A stretch of 64,000 nucleotides of DNA from Chitinispirillaceae bacterium (GTDB lineage: Bacteria > Fibrobacterota > Chitinivibrionia > Chitinivibrionales > Chitinispirillaceae). The stretch lies in NCBI GenBank assembly GCA_016929595.1, contig JAFGIN010000027.1, positions 62,001-126,000 on the forward strand, given 5' to 3'. The notes under the pieces were generated by a model that was not told where the DNA came from, did not search any database, and was given only the letters and a program-made list of their open reading frames with translations. A program made the translations under genes and the position numbers. Shown here one piece after another: positions 28,550 through 39,032 of this stretch (positions within the stretch are counted from its first letter, which is position 1; the number at the start of each line of letters is the position of its first letter).

Positions 28550-29809
28550 TCAGTGCATTTCATTGACTGTTTTACTGTAATGGTTACCGGTTTTTAAAAT
28601 AAAACAACCGTTTGCGCTGACTATCCCTGGTTTTTTATTGATTAGCATAGTACCATTAGAAGCTCTTCCCGCTCTTCCCTGAAGATCAAAAATTTGCCAG
28701 TTGATTGTGTTATCAGACATGCCTGTTGGCAATGGTGAAAATGAAATATTCCGTGAAGGGACATCAACGGTGACTTCCTTTACCAAATCAGGATAGTCAT
28801 TGGGTGGCTCAGGATGACTCTTCACAAAATCAACTAACCAGGTAAGTGCCGGACGTTCTGCTCCACCATCATTGAGCAGGCCAGTACCGCTTCTCCATGT
28901 CCGCCCTACAATGTAACCCCAATAAGTAATTCCTGGAATTTTGGGATGATTCCAGAACATGGTGAACTGTTCCTGCATAATCTGCTTCTGACGTGCATCA
29001 TTGCTTTCACCAATATCATATTCAGTAACAAATATCGGATATCCAGTGGCAGCCAGTTTGTCAATATTACTTTTTACAGTTGATGTTGCAATTTTCCATG
29101 CATCATGCGCCTGCACTCCGATGGCATCCATTTCAGAATTATTTTTCTTCATCGCATTCGCCATTCTTACCTGCCAATCAACTTCGCTGTTCCATTCGAT
29201 TGTGTTATAATCGTTGTAAATCAAGACAGCATCGGGCCATCGATCCCGGGCCATTTTAAATATTTTGATCATCCAATCATAACCTGTCGCTCCATCGCCA
29301 CCGAGAGCATTCTTGAATGGCGGAGGTTTATGTGAAGGATACGCCTCATTTATAACATCGATCATTTGCACATCGGGATAACGCGCTGCAACAGAATCCA
29401 GCCATTCGGTAATCTCCTCAAGCTGTTCCGATTGGGAAAGATTATCCATCCATCTTGGATACTGACTTCCCCAGATAAGGCAGTGAAACTTCCATGGAAT
29501 CCCGTTTTTTCTAGAAAAATCGGCAATGGCATCAGTACCCTTCCAGTTCATTTTATCGCGGGTACCTTCAATAGTTGCCCATTTTGATTCATTTTCGCCG
29601 GTAAGCTGGTTCCAGTATTTCAGGTAATCAGGACGTACGGCATTCCATGTCGTAATGTTCCCAAGAAATTTGTTTGCACCTTTTGCAGGTTGTGCAAATA
29701 AAGGTACGGGAGCCAGTATCAGCAACGTCAGAATGAGTACCAAAACCGTACTGACCAATTCTATTTTTTGTTTTGAGCTCACCTTTAAACTACGTGTGTT
29801 GACTGCCAT
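28550..29809 (-). CDS. GH10 endo-1,4-beta-xylanase, secreted, with sorting tail
   Basis: A 419-residue xylanase. The signal peptide ends near AQ (39-40). The GH10 barrel (about 44-345) shows the acid/base Glu155 (DVINEAYP) and the nucleophile Glu263 (FVTEYDIG). A short linker and a compact tail (about 365-419, INWQIFDLQGRAGRASNG...GCFILKTGN) complete it. I place the start at the ATG at 29809 because AAAGGAGG lies nine to ten bases upstream; the longer in-frame reading to 29890 lacks a site. The upstream region to the divergent CE1 esterase contains two CATGGAC-N6-GTCCAC elements. Confidence 0.95.
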   Translation of the reverse strand: MAVNTRSLKVSSKQKIELVSTVLVLILTLLILAPVPLFAQPAKGANKFLGNITTWNAVRPDYLKYWNQLTGENESKWATIEGTRDKMNWKGTDAIADFSRKNGIPWKFHCLIWGSQYPRWMDNLSQSEQLEEITEWLDSVAARYPDVQMIDVINEAYPSHKPPPFKNALGGDGATGYDWMIKIFKMARDRWPDAVLIYNDYNTIEWNSEVDWQVRMANAMKKNNSEMDAIGVQAHDAWKIATSTVKSNIDKLAATGYPIFVTEYDIGESNDARQKQIMQEQFTMFWNHPKIPGITYWGYIVGRTWRSGTGLLNDGGAERPALTWLVDFVKSHPEPPNDYPDLVKEVTVDVPSRNISFSPLPTGMSDNTINWQIFDLQGRAGRASNGTMLINKKPGIVSANGCFILKTGNHYSKTVNEMH

Positions 29810-30121
29810 AAAATGTGCCTCCTTTGAAAATAATACTCGATAGGAGTCTTTCTGATTAACTTTTATAGTCATACCTCTTATCAAGATCACCTGTTATGAA
29901 TATCTTTTGTAAAATAGTATACCTACATAAATTATCTGACTTGTGCACCAGGCTCATGTCCATCGGACATTTCAATTCTTCGGTATTTAATCTGATAACG
30001 TTCAGATAATCATTTATTTGTAAATTTTAAAAAAAACTGACTGAACTATTTCATGTAGTTTACTACAATTTAATCGAAAAAATATTAATCGTGATATTTT
30101 CTTACGATATTTTCAAAAAAG

Positions 30122-30140
30122 CATGGACTGTGATGTCCAC
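30122..30140 (+). promoter_or_regulatory. CATGGAC-N6-GTCCAC element, copy 2
   Basis: Spacer TGTGAT. It lies between the divergent GH10 xylanase (start 29809) and CE1 esterase (start 30336) genes, about 195 bases from the esterase ATG and 313 from the GH10 ATG. Confidence 0.7.
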
Positions 30141-30211
30141 ATGTTGTATCCATTTAATTCAGTTCACCCGATTTAACATTATATAATAAGCTACTTTGTA
30201 CCCGGTTGTCT

Positions 30212-30230
30212 CATGGACATTCCTGTCCAC
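30212..30230 (+). promoter_or_regulatory. CATGGAC-N6-GTCCAC element, copy 3
   Basis: Spacer ATTCCT. It is placed 105 bases before the CE1 esterase ATG and exactly 90 bp after copy 2, that is between eight and nine helical turns. Confidence 0.7.
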
Positions 30231-30299
30231 AGAATTTCCTGTATATCTACACTTTTTGTCCCTCATAAAAATTGTGGTGGTTATATTATCATAAAATAA

Positions 30300-31376
<1,077 letters not shown>

Positions 31377-31733
31377 CTTTAAAATAAACCCGGTTTTCAT
31401 GTCGGTGCAGGCGCATTGTGTTGAATCGTAAAGGCCTATTTGAGATGTTGAAGGTAATGCGCACTGTATCCGACCTGAAATTTCGGTTAAGTATTAGTCA
31501 ATCCAATATTGTTCTGTAACGTAAATTTTTTTTCAATCAATGCTACCCCATTTTACTGGATCGTAATCCGGCATCATCTTGTAAAACAGCTTTATTCAAG
31601 AGGTGCAGCTAAGACCTGAATATAAGATTTAAGTTTTTTTTAAAATTAAATAGAATTTCATGAAGAGCAAGCTATAGTTTATTAGTATACATTAGCAAAT
31701 AAATTACATTTATATAAGAAAGGAAATTCAAAA
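31377..31733. other. Intergenic region before CotH gene
   Basis: No gene recognised and no shared palindrome. The last 100 bases are very AT-rich and hold the AAAGGAAA site of the next gene. Confidence 0.35.
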
Positions 31734-34655
31734 ATGCTGCCGTGTAAGAAGTGTAGTTCTTTTTTGATTTCTTTTGTCATCTTTCTGTCGATTAAACATT
31801 CTGTTGCGGAAGTTGCTCCAGTTACTTTTAATGTTGACCATGGTTTTTTTGAATCTTCGTTCACCGTTGTATTGTCTACAGAAACAAAGGGTGCGACCAT
31901 AAAGTACACTCTTGATTGCAGCAATCCATTGACATCTCCTTCCGCATATTCTACTCAATCACCTGGTTCTGTCGTAATCGATTCCCGTAGTACAGTGGGG
32001 CGTGCAGAAACTCCGGCTGTTGTACTTCGTGCAGTTGCCGTCAATCCCCCCGATGTATCTGGTCCAATCCTTACCCGTACGTTTATCTTTACAAAACATG
32101 TATCATCTCAAACAAATCCTGGTGGAGGATGGCCAAAACCAAATCCCGACCCATCATTGACTACAACTACATCATCATCATCATCGATGGTCATGCCTGG
32201 TTTTACCAGGGGTCAAGTCTATGATTATGATATGGATTCATCAGTGATTCATGATCCCCGTTATAAAGATCTCATTGAAGAGGCACTTCTTGCAATTCCA
32301 AGTATTTCCCTGGTCTCAGATCTTGACAGCCTGTTTACCGACAGCCTGGGTATATTTGAAAATGCCCTTAACTCCGGAAGAGATTGGGAGCGTGCCGGTT
32401 CGATTGAATTGCTTCCACATAATGGATCTGATGGGTTTGCAGTACCATGCGGCATCCGAATACGCGGAGGGTGGAGCAGGCATGAAGATTGTCCGAAACA
32501 TTCGTTCAGATTGTACTTTCGCTCAGAATATGGTCTTGCCAAACTGAAATTTCCGCTCTTCGGTGATGAAGGTGCATCATCATTTGATAAGGTCAGCCTG
32601 CGTACCGCTCAAAACTATTCCTGGAGTTATTATGGAAAAGAGGGTGCTCATAACACAATGGTGAAAGATGTTTACTGCAGAGATTCTCAAAGAGAAATGG
32701 GTCACTACTATACCAGAAGCAGATACTATCATCTCTATCTTGATGGAATGTACTGGGGTATCTATCAGACACAGGAACAGGCGGATAAAAGGTATGCTGA
32801 AACGTATATGGGTGGAGATCATCTTGATTATGATGTTCTAAATACCGTAAATGACTATACCCGTGGAAGTGATCTGGATAAAACGGTCGAAGTTGCAGAT
32901 GGTACAATTGATGCTGCAGCGCGCCTATGGACAAAAACACTTTCCGGTTTCAGTAACAACAGTGATTATTACATGATTCAGGGACTGGAAGCAGACGGTA
33001 AAACAAGAAATCACTCATACGAACGATTGCTTGACATCGATAATCTTATCGATTATCTGCTGATAACATTCTACACAGGTAATTTCGATTCTCCTACATA
33101 TGCGTTTTCGGAGCCACAACGTACTAATAACCTGCAGGCAATTTACAACAGAATAAATCCTGACGGATTCAAATGGTTAAGTTATGATGGTGAACACACC
33201 ATGGTTGACTTTAAAATAAATCAGAGAGATACACTGGTTAAAGCGGTTGATGTTGATAGAACAGGTCCATATACATTATCTGATGAGATCCGTTTTTTCA
33301 ATCCCCAACGTATTCATCAGGAACTTTGTGCCAATAGTGATTATCGGATGCGTTTTGCTGATCATGTTTATAAACATTTTTTCAATGGTGGTGTTTTTTG
33401 TCCGGAGCCATCAATCGCACGATATAAAGCCAGAGCTAAAGAGATTGAAACGGCAATAATCGCAGAATCGGCCCGCTGGGGTGATTCGAAAAGGGATACA
33501 GCTCGCACTAAAGATGACGACTGGATTCCAGAACTTGAAAGAATTTACAATAATTATATGCCGTTGCGTACTGATATTGTTATTGACCAATTTAAAAAAG
33601 GTAACCTTTACCCTCCGATTGAACCACCTGTTTTCACTTCAGGGGAAATCATCTCCACAACTGAAATAGACGGCTCGAACGAATTTAAAATGACACTAAG
33701 TAATCCGAACACAACCGGAGATTTACTATATACTACAGATGGAAATGATCCACGTTTACCTGGAGGTGAGAAATTTTTAAAAGCTATTCAGGGTGAGAGT
33801 TCAACAGTTCTGAGTATTAACACATCAACTATTGTCAAAGCCCGAATAGTAGATGGTAATCAATGGAGTGCCCTGAAGGAACTTTTTATTGCATTTCCGC
33901 AAGATTTTGGTAACCTCAAGATTACCGAGATACATTACAAACCTGTCAGCGATGACAATGGAGAAAATGCAGGCGACTATGAATTTTTTGAATTAAAAAA
34001 TACAGGTGCAATCCCCCTGAATCTTACCGGTGTCAGTTTCAGTGATGGTTTCACGTTCACTTTTGAACAGGGAACTACTATCAATGCCGGTGATTTTTTT
34101 GTTCTGGCATCAAATGCGCAGAAATTTTCACAACGGTACGGGTTCAAACCAGATAGAGAATACACCGGACAGCTATCGAATGAAGGTGAACGGATTGCAT
34201 TGGTCGATAAATCCGGAAACTTAATAATGTCAATTACCTATGAGTATAAGGAACCATGGCCTGCTGATCCGGTTAAGAAAGGAAATTCACTGATTCCCAC
34301 AGATGCAGGAAAAAAGCAGGATCAGAATAATGCAGCAAACTGGACATTTTCAAATGAAGTACATGGTTCTCCAGGCAGAGATGATCCAAAATCGATTGGT
34401 GCCTCAGTTCATCACAGACAGCATAGTAATTTGGTAACTACTGTTTGTCATGTTGGCCGTTTCAGATTCGTGATACCTTTTTCATCTGAATACCAGGTCA
34501 GTATTATAAATTTACAAGGAAAATCTGTGGCTCAATTCCCTGAAAGGGGGCGAGCGGTTTATGACTGGCGCCCTGATGGTAAGGGGGTGTTCATTGTTCT
34601 GTTCAGAGATCTATCAGGGAAACAACTCGCCAAAAAGGTTCATGTCATACACTAA
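31734..34655 (+). CDS. Large secreted CotH-domain protein with chitobiase-like, lamin-tail and sorting domains
   Basis: A 973-residue extracellular protein. Order: signal peptide (1 to about 25); a chitobiase C-terminal-like beta domain (about 28-125, TKGATIKYTLDCSNPLTSPS); a Ser/Thr-rich linker (about 130-165); a CotH kinase-like domain (about 195-560, with CGIRIRGGWSRHEDCPKHSFRLYFR, the nucleotide-site region and KWLSYDGEHTMVDFK); a second chitobiase-like unit (about 630-720, LLYTTDGNDPR); a lamin-tail domain (about 725-835, ITEIHYKPVSDDNGENAGDYEFFELKN); and a sorting tail (about 895-973). CotH proteins are atypical protein kinases and occur with dockerins in cellulosomes. Phosphorylation of exported enzymes is possible but unproven. 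Confidence 0.88.
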   Translation: MLPCKKCSSFLISFVIFLSIKHSVAEVAPVTFNVDHGFFESSFTVVLSTETKGATIKYTLDCSNPLTSPSAYSTQSPGSVVIDSRSTVGRAETPAVVLRAVAVNPPDVSGPILTRTFIFTKHVSSQTNPGGGWPKPNPDPSLTTTTSSSSSMVMPGFTRGQVYDYDMDSSVIHDPRYKDLIEEALLAIPSISLVSDLDSLFTDSLGIFENALNSGRDWERAGSIELLPHNGSDGFAVPCGIRIRGGWSRHEDCPKHSFRLYFRSEYGLAKLKFPLFGDEGASSFDKVSLRTAQNYSWSYYGKEGAHNTMVKDVYCRDSQREMGHYYTRSRYYHLYLDGMYWGIYQTQEQADKRYAETYMGGDHLDYDVLNTVNDYTRGSDLDKTVEVADGTIDAAARLWTKTLSGFSNNSDYYMIQGLEADGKTRNHSYERLLDIDNLIDYLLITFYTGNFDSPTYAFSEPQRTNNLQAIYNRINPDGFKWLSYDGEHTMVDFKINQRDTLVKAVDVDRTGPYTLSDEIRFFNPQRIHQELCANSDYRMRFADHVYKHFFNGGVFCPEPSIARYKARAKEIETAIIAESARWGDSKRDTARTKDDDWIPELERIYNNYMPLRTDIVIDQFKKGNLYPPIEPPVFTSGEIISTTEIDGSNEFKMTLSNPNTTGDLLYTTDGNDPRLPGGEKFLKAIQGESSTVLSINTSTIVKARIVDGNQWSALKELFIAFPQDFGNLKITEIHYKPVSDDNGENAGDYEFFELKNTGAIPLNLTGVSFSDGFTFTFEQGTTINAGDFFVLASNAQKFSQRYGFKPDREYTGQLSNEGERIALVDKSGNLIMSITYEYKEPWPADPVKKGNSLIPTDAGKKQDQNNAANWTFSNEVHGSPGRDDPKSIGASVHHRQHSNLVTTVCHVGRFRFVIPFSSEYQVSIINLQGKSVAQFPERGRAVYDWRPDGKGVFIVLFRDLSGKQLAKKVHVIH

Positions 34656-35063
34656 GCATGACATGTGCATTGGATTTATATATTGTGTGTCCCCGCACTT
34701 TGATGCCAAAGATGTCGTCGGATGGAGTTGATTGACTATTAGTTATTGGTTCAGGAGAACCCACGAAAAAAAATGAGGATGGTTTGTTTTTGTCATATTC
34801 TGTCCTTTTAGTGCCTTTCGTGTATTTCGTGGTTAAAATCTTCAAGGGGATTGGTTATTTGCTTTCCCTCCGTCCCCTCCGTCCCCTCAGTCCCCTCAGT
34901 CACTCAGTCACTCAGTCACTCAGTCACTCAGTCACTCAGTCACCTTTTCTGCAGTTTTCGCCGGTGTTGCTTTTGTCAACAATATCAAGGAGGAATCTTT
35001 TCCGTGGAAAACCCGCACCATGATCAGGTTGATAAGGGGAAGCTTCCTTGTTTTTTTATTTTT
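34656..35063. other. Repeat-bearing spacer between convergent genes
   Basis: Contains the stretch near 34801-34842 whose reverse translation reads KYTKGTKRTE, a simple-sequence motif widely scattered in environmental bacterial genomes (TTTCGTG-type repeats), followed by the tandem repeat listed separately. No gene is present. Confidence 0.5.
34866..34941. repeat. Compound tandem repeat (9-mers then 8-mers)
   Basis: Four 9-base units (CCCTCCGTC twice, then CCCTCAGTC twice) pass directly into five 8-base units (ACTCAGTC). The switch from 9 to 8 bases by single changes shows stepwise growth by slippage. It lies outside genes, between the CotH and GH8 stops, and should vary in length between strains. 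Confidence 0.9.
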
Positions 35064-36461
35064 TTAATATATTGAAACGATCTGTCGAAAACTGTTATTA
35101 TCATTTTTATTTTTGACAGTCAATATATAGCATCCACTTTGTAATGATGATACATCAAGCGAAATCTGCTGTTTACCTGCAACTGGTGTGCTTTTTGCCA
35201 CATTTCCATTGAGAGCGATAAGCGTCACACGATTACACTCTGAAATACCAGATAGTTCGATTGTATTATTTTTTAAAGTTTTTACTATAATGGAATTAGT
35301 ACTATTTAAGATTCTATTCCTTTGCAGATCAGTTTTAGAAGAGATTCCAGTATCTTTTATTTGCCACATATTACCAGTCATAGTTAACATATAACAGTTA
35401 CCCAGAAATGCATGATACCAGTACCTGTCAAACGACATACGGGCAACTTCTGTACCGAATGCATCTGCAATTTCCTGACTATTACACATTGCAGCCACAG
35501 CAAAACTACCCACGTAAGCCATATTATGGTTTCTACCGGTTGGTGTACCGTCGAGTCTGTATCCATCTTTAATATTTTGTGGACCTATTTTATAAGCCCA
35601 GTCGGATATTTTTGTACACCATTCTTTCGCCTTTTCATTACCATTCCAGAGATAGTCAAGTGCAATTCGCCATGGAGCCCTGCAGGCATCAAATCCATAG
35701 GAATGAATTCTTCCACCTGCTGCCCCTCCTGAGAGTGTTTGCCAGTCTGGAATAAGACCAGTTGTTTTATCTGCACCATTATTGAGAAGCGTATATGTGT
35801 CATCCGCAAGCTTACTCCATGCCTTTTCACCAGTTAAATCAGCGAAACATCTGAAAAATGCTGGTGTATGGTAAGAAATATCTGTTTCCTGACATCCACC
35901 ATATGTGCTGTTTCCACCCATACCTCCTGCAATCACAGAAGTACCACCGGAACAATTGACTATCAATTTTTTTACGGTATTTATAATTTTTATAGCTTCT
36001 GTTTTATAACTCTCTCCCCACTGCCATGAAGCCACTACCATCGAAAAAGCTACATCAAGATCTCCATCACTGGCACTGCCTCCATCAGAAACCCCCCCAC
36101 AGGTTGTTCTCCAGGCCATCATTCCATGACCTTGTACTTTACTTTTATAAAACTTGTATAATCCATCAAAGGTTGTTTTGTCACCCATATATGCAGCGAT
36201 AATCATTGCCCATCCCATGGATTCAACCTTTGTTTCAGACGCATTATCAGCAGCCGTTCTGATCCCCCCATTACACTCCGGAAGAAGATTACTTGACTTA
36301 TAACTTTTATACCACTTATCGAGCGTAGCATTAGTTATGGTTTTTGGTAAAAAACCATGACGGTATTTAATATTCAATGGATATTTAAAATTCTGGCTGT
36401 AAGCTGTTCCGGTTATTAGTACCGCCACTAAAAATACCAACATTATCTGTTGTCTTTTCAT
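35064..36461 (-). CDS. GH8 endoglucanase/xylanase, secreted, with sorting tail
   Basis: A 465-residue enzyme. Signal peptide (cleaved near YSQ, 21-23); GH8 (alpha/alpha)6 barrel (about 30-375) with the proton donor Glu80 (VESMGWAM) and the family signature ASDGDLDVAFSMVVASWQW (about 130-148, with Asp132 and Asp134). The tail (about 395-465, IELSGISECNRVTLIALNGN...SGCYILTVKN) is of the sorting type. The ATG at 36461 has AGGGAG eight bases upstream; the reading extended to 36518 has none. GH8 enzymes act on cellulose, lichenan, xylan or chitosan; the sequence alone does not tell which. Confidence 0.94.
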   Translation of the reverse strand: MKRQQIMLVFLVAVLITGTAYSQNFKYPLNIKYRHGFLPKTITNATLDKWYKSYKSSNLLPECNGGIRTAADNASETKVESMGWAMIIAAYMGDKTTFDGLYKFYKSKVQGHGMMAWRTTCGGVSDGGSASDGDLDVAFSMVVASWQWGESYKTEAIKIINTVKKLIVNCSGGTSVIAGGMGGNSTYGGCQETDISYHTPAFFRCFADLTGEKAWSKLADDTYTLLNNGADKTTGLIPDWQTLSGGAAGGRIHSYGFDACRAPWRIALDYLWNGNEKAKEWCTKISDWAYKIGPQNIKDGYRLDGTPTGRNHNMAYVGSFAVAAMCNSQEIADAFGTEVARMSFDRYWYHAFLGNCYMLTMTGNMWQIKDTGISSKTDLQRNRILNSTNSIIVKTLKNNTIELSGISECNRVTLIALNGNVAKSTPVAGKQQISLDVSSLQSGCYILTVKNKNDNNSFRQIVSIY

Positions 36462-37042
36462 AGTATGTTCTCCCTGAATCTGAAAAAAGTTCCTGTAAAA
36501 AAATCTTTTAAAAATCAAATAAAAAAGGTTATACCTGAGTCCGTCGATTTTTTAGTTATGAACCGCTGATACAATAGTTTAGGGTTGCTACATCCTTCTG
36601 GTCATGATACTAATTTACTTTTAATGGAAAGATGCCTAACCGATAAATTATAGATCGAAGCTAATTGCGCTATAAAAATCATCCGATTCAGGTTATTGTT
36701 TTTTCATTTAACTCCACATTGTCAATAATAATTGAATGATAATGACAGGTAATTTTTTAAGATCCGGTACACCATTACCAGAATTTTTTCATTCATCTGT
36801 ACGATGCAGGTAACGAAAACATTCCTGATGGTTCACCATACTATATAATATACTTTGAATTAACAGATGATGACGGGTTTTGTTAGAGGCGGATTAAAAA
36901 ATGGTGAATAACTTTTCATCGATTTACTGTCAGAAACGACAAAAAACAAAATAACTATAATTGTTACCACTTAACATTTTACATCCTGATTCACACCATG
37001 AAATCGATGTGGTTTTTTAATTATTAATCGTTAAAACATTTA
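36462..37042. other. Gene-free region upstream of GH8
   Basis: Contains the GH8 promoter. A short open stretch near 36800-36885 (reading YDAGNENIPDGSPYY) has coding-like character but no start, extent or family I can recognise; it may be another gene remnant. Confidence 0.3.
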
Positions 37043-37071
37043 AAAAAACGCCCCGGTTGCATACCGAGGCT
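37043..37071 (-). terminator. Intrinsic terminator for the minus-strand esterase unit
   Basis: On the minus strand a GCCTCGGT / ACCGGGGC stem (one mismatch) with a 5-base loop is followed by G and seven T. It ends the CE6 / modular esterase transcript about 180 bases after the last coding remnant. Confidence 0.7.
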
Positions 37072-37194
37072 ATAAAAATTACACATTTTTTAAACGATCA
37101 ATTTAACGATGGTTATCGATCTCGCAAACGAGACGAAATGAACCGGAAAGATCAAGTGAAATCTCGCATAATGCGATCGTTATTACATTTTTAG

Positions 37195-37230
37195 CACCGA
37201 TCAATGCAGAGCTCAGCTCAATGATCGGTG
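37195..37230. repeat. Inverted repeat CACCGATCA / TGATCGGTG
   Basis: Perfect 9-bp arms around an 18-base centre that itself contains GAGCTCAGCTC. No T-run follows on either strand. It lies just past the decayed esterase end and may be an RNA-stabilising structure or a mobile-element scar. Confidence 0.5.
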
Positions 37231-37251
37231 TGTTATTTTAACGTTGTATAA

Positions 37252-37562
37252 TCAGAATCTCGTGAAGAATTCCCATGTCTCAGTGGGAATCCAGTTCTTG
37301 CCGTTCTCCGTACTATTAGCTGTATGCCCTCCATTGAAGGAACTGAATTTCACGGGATATCCTTCATCGCACTCAAATTCAGTGGAGACATGAGTATTGC
37401 CGTTTGCAAGGGGAATTGATGACGGTACGATTCCCCCGTTGTCCTGAATGCGGCCCTGGAGACAATATCTTCCCGCCACGATTTCCACCATTGTCCCATG
37501 GACAGGTTTGGTCACCTGTGACGGGCAGGCAGACGCTTTACCGGTCGCGCCCGCCATCTTAA
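37252..37562 (-). pseudogene. Decayed second copy of an esterase C-terminal end
   Basis: Immediately after the stop of the modular esterase, an open minus-strand frame without its own start encodes about 100 residues ending EGYPVKFSSFNGGHTANSTE...WIPTETWEFFTRF. This parallels the real enzyme's own end (EGYPVKVVTWGGGHTAGESWMPQMAWDFLKQF) and includes the His-containing GGHT. The nucleophile region is missing. It is best read as the leftover 3' end of a related esterase gene after recombination that swapped in the present catalytic domain, or of a tandem duplication. Confidence 0.7.
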
Positions 37563-38984
37563 TCAGAACTGTTTTAAAAAGTCCCACGCCATTTGCGGCA
37601 TCCACGACTCCCCGGCGGTATGTCCACCACCCCAGGTGACGACTTTTACCGGATACCCTTCTTTACAGCCTTTAAAATCGTGGACTAAATACTGACCGCT
37701 GGAGGTGGGTATGGTTGTCGGATTATCGCAGCCGTTGTCCTGTGCATGCTTGGTCGCACAACCTTTTGCACCCGACCAGCCACAGGTGCCATCGCTCATA
37801 CCGGTTGTCTGCATAAAGGCAATGGGTTTGTGAGAGTTGGTAGGAAGCCAGATAACACCATCATACGGAGCAAAGCAGACGACAGCGCGTAACTGATCCT
37901 GATGATTCAATGAGAGTGAGTAGGTGAACATTGCGCCGAAACTGAAACCGACGGAGAAAACCCGCGCGGTATCGATGCACAAATTGCCTTTTAAAAGATC
38001 CAGCAGGTCCTCAAAGAATTTATGATCCTCTTTTCCACCCCAGGTACCATTTGAGTTGGGTCCCTGAGGAGCAACAAGAATGGCGTTGGTTGCAAGATTT
38101 CCCAACCTATAGAAATTATAGGCACCGTCTTGGCGTGCATTATTACCATAAATATCCTGAGCGCTGGCGCCCATACAGTGCATGCCGAATATCAGGCGGT
38201 ATGGATTCGACTTGTCGTAATTACTCGGAAATCTTATCATATATGTTCTATTCTTTCCGGAGGTTGTAATAGTATACGTCCCGGATTTATTGATGGACCC
38301 CAACGTCTTGCCGCAACCGATACTTGGCCCCGGATCCTTGCCGTTGCTGGAGTCGAGTGTAATATCCAGCTTCTGTTCATAAGCATTTATTGTAATTGCT
38401 TTGTCTTTGTAACCAGTAGCTGTAATTTTGAGTGTGTCGTTAACGGCATTTATTTTCGCAAGCATTTGATTTGCTATTACATCAGAACTTTTTGTAGCAG
38501 ATTGTAAGGTATATTTACCATTTGCAAGCGGATGGAATCGAAAGGTCATTTCTGTATTATTGATAGAAATTTTGATGATAAAAAGTTTGTTCGAAGGTGT
38601 AATTTCAGATAGTTTATAGCTGTAAAAACCAGTAGTAATGTTTCTTAAAAGTACCTTCTTTATAAGAGTACCACTGATATCGAATGCCTGAATTTTAATA
38701 TCTGATGGTTCAGTAAGACTGAATACCAGGGCATTATTTTGAAGAATCGCACTGGTGTATTGCGGTATCAACAATGGCAATGTCGATGTAACTATTTTTT
38801 TTATCGAATAGGTGCCATCGGTCCCAGTCGTATCTTTCATCTTCTGGGCTGAGAGTGTGAGTATCGCACCATTTATTGGCTTTCCACTTGCGTTAGAAAC
38901 AGTGCCATGCAGATTAATCGTTTGAGCATTGATTCCACAGATCAGACTGAAACAGAATATCAAGATTACTGATTTTTTTTGCAT
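37563..38984 (-). CDS. Modular secreted esterase (feruloyl/PHB-depolymerase-like) with nested N-terminal module
   Basis: A 473-residue enzyme. Signal peptide ending NAQ; carboxypeptidase-regulatory-like strands (about 22-55, INLHGTVSNASGKPINGAILTL) interrupted by a secretion-tail-like beta-sandwich (about 85-155, IKIQAFDISGTLIKKV...), resuming near 170-215. The alpha/beta-hydrolase domain (about 225-473) has GCGK, HCMGASAQD, the nucleophile elbow GFSFGA and the His motif GGGHTAG. The ATG at 38984 follows GGGGGAAGG; a TTG 12 bases upstream is possible. Catalytic-domain DNA is about 50% G+C in samples I counted, against 30-37% in the N-terminal part, indicating a mosaic gene. It follows the CE6 gene by about 48 bases. 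There is no C-terminal tail. Confidence 0.87.
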   Translation of the reverse strand: MQKKSVILIFCFSLICGINAQTINLHGTVSNASGKPINGAILTLSAQKMKDTTGTDGTYSIKKIVTSTLPLLIPQYTSAILQNNALVFSLTEPSDIKIQAFDISGTLIKKVLLRNITTGFYSYKLSEITPSNKLFIIKISINNTEMTFRFHPLANGKYTLQSATKSSDVIANQMLAKINAVNDTLKITATGYKDKAITINAYEQKLDITLDSSNGKDPGPSIGCGKTLGSINKSGTYTITTSGKNRTYMIRFPSNYDKSNPYRLIFGMHCMGASAQDIYGNNARQDGAYNFYRLGNLATNAILVAPQGPNSNGTWGGKEDHKFFEDLLDLLKGNLCIDTARVFSVGFSFGAMFTYSLSLNHQDQLRAVVCFAPYDGVIWLPTNSHKPIAFMQTTGMSDGTCGWSGAKGCATKHAQDNGCDNPTTIPTSSGQYLVHDFKGCKEGYPVKVVTWGGGHTAGESWMPQMAWDFLKQF

Positions 38985-39032
38985 ACCTTCCCCCAAATAA
39001 AATTAAAAAAAACTACTATTTTGATTATTAAT

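Noticed and set aside
29956-29970. Sixth copy of the xylan element (ATGTCC-ATC-GGACAT)
   Set aside because: Half-sites are related but in reversed order with a 3-base spacer, so it does not fit the 19-bp consensus; noted as a separate palindrome only.
34866-34941. Possible CRISPR array
   Set aside because: Units are contiguous 8- and 9-mers without spacers and no cas gene is near; it is a simple tandem repeat.
36800-36890. Coding-like stretch (YDAGNENIPDGSPYY)
   Set aside because: Too short, no start, and no recognisable family; kept only as a note in the intergenic entry.
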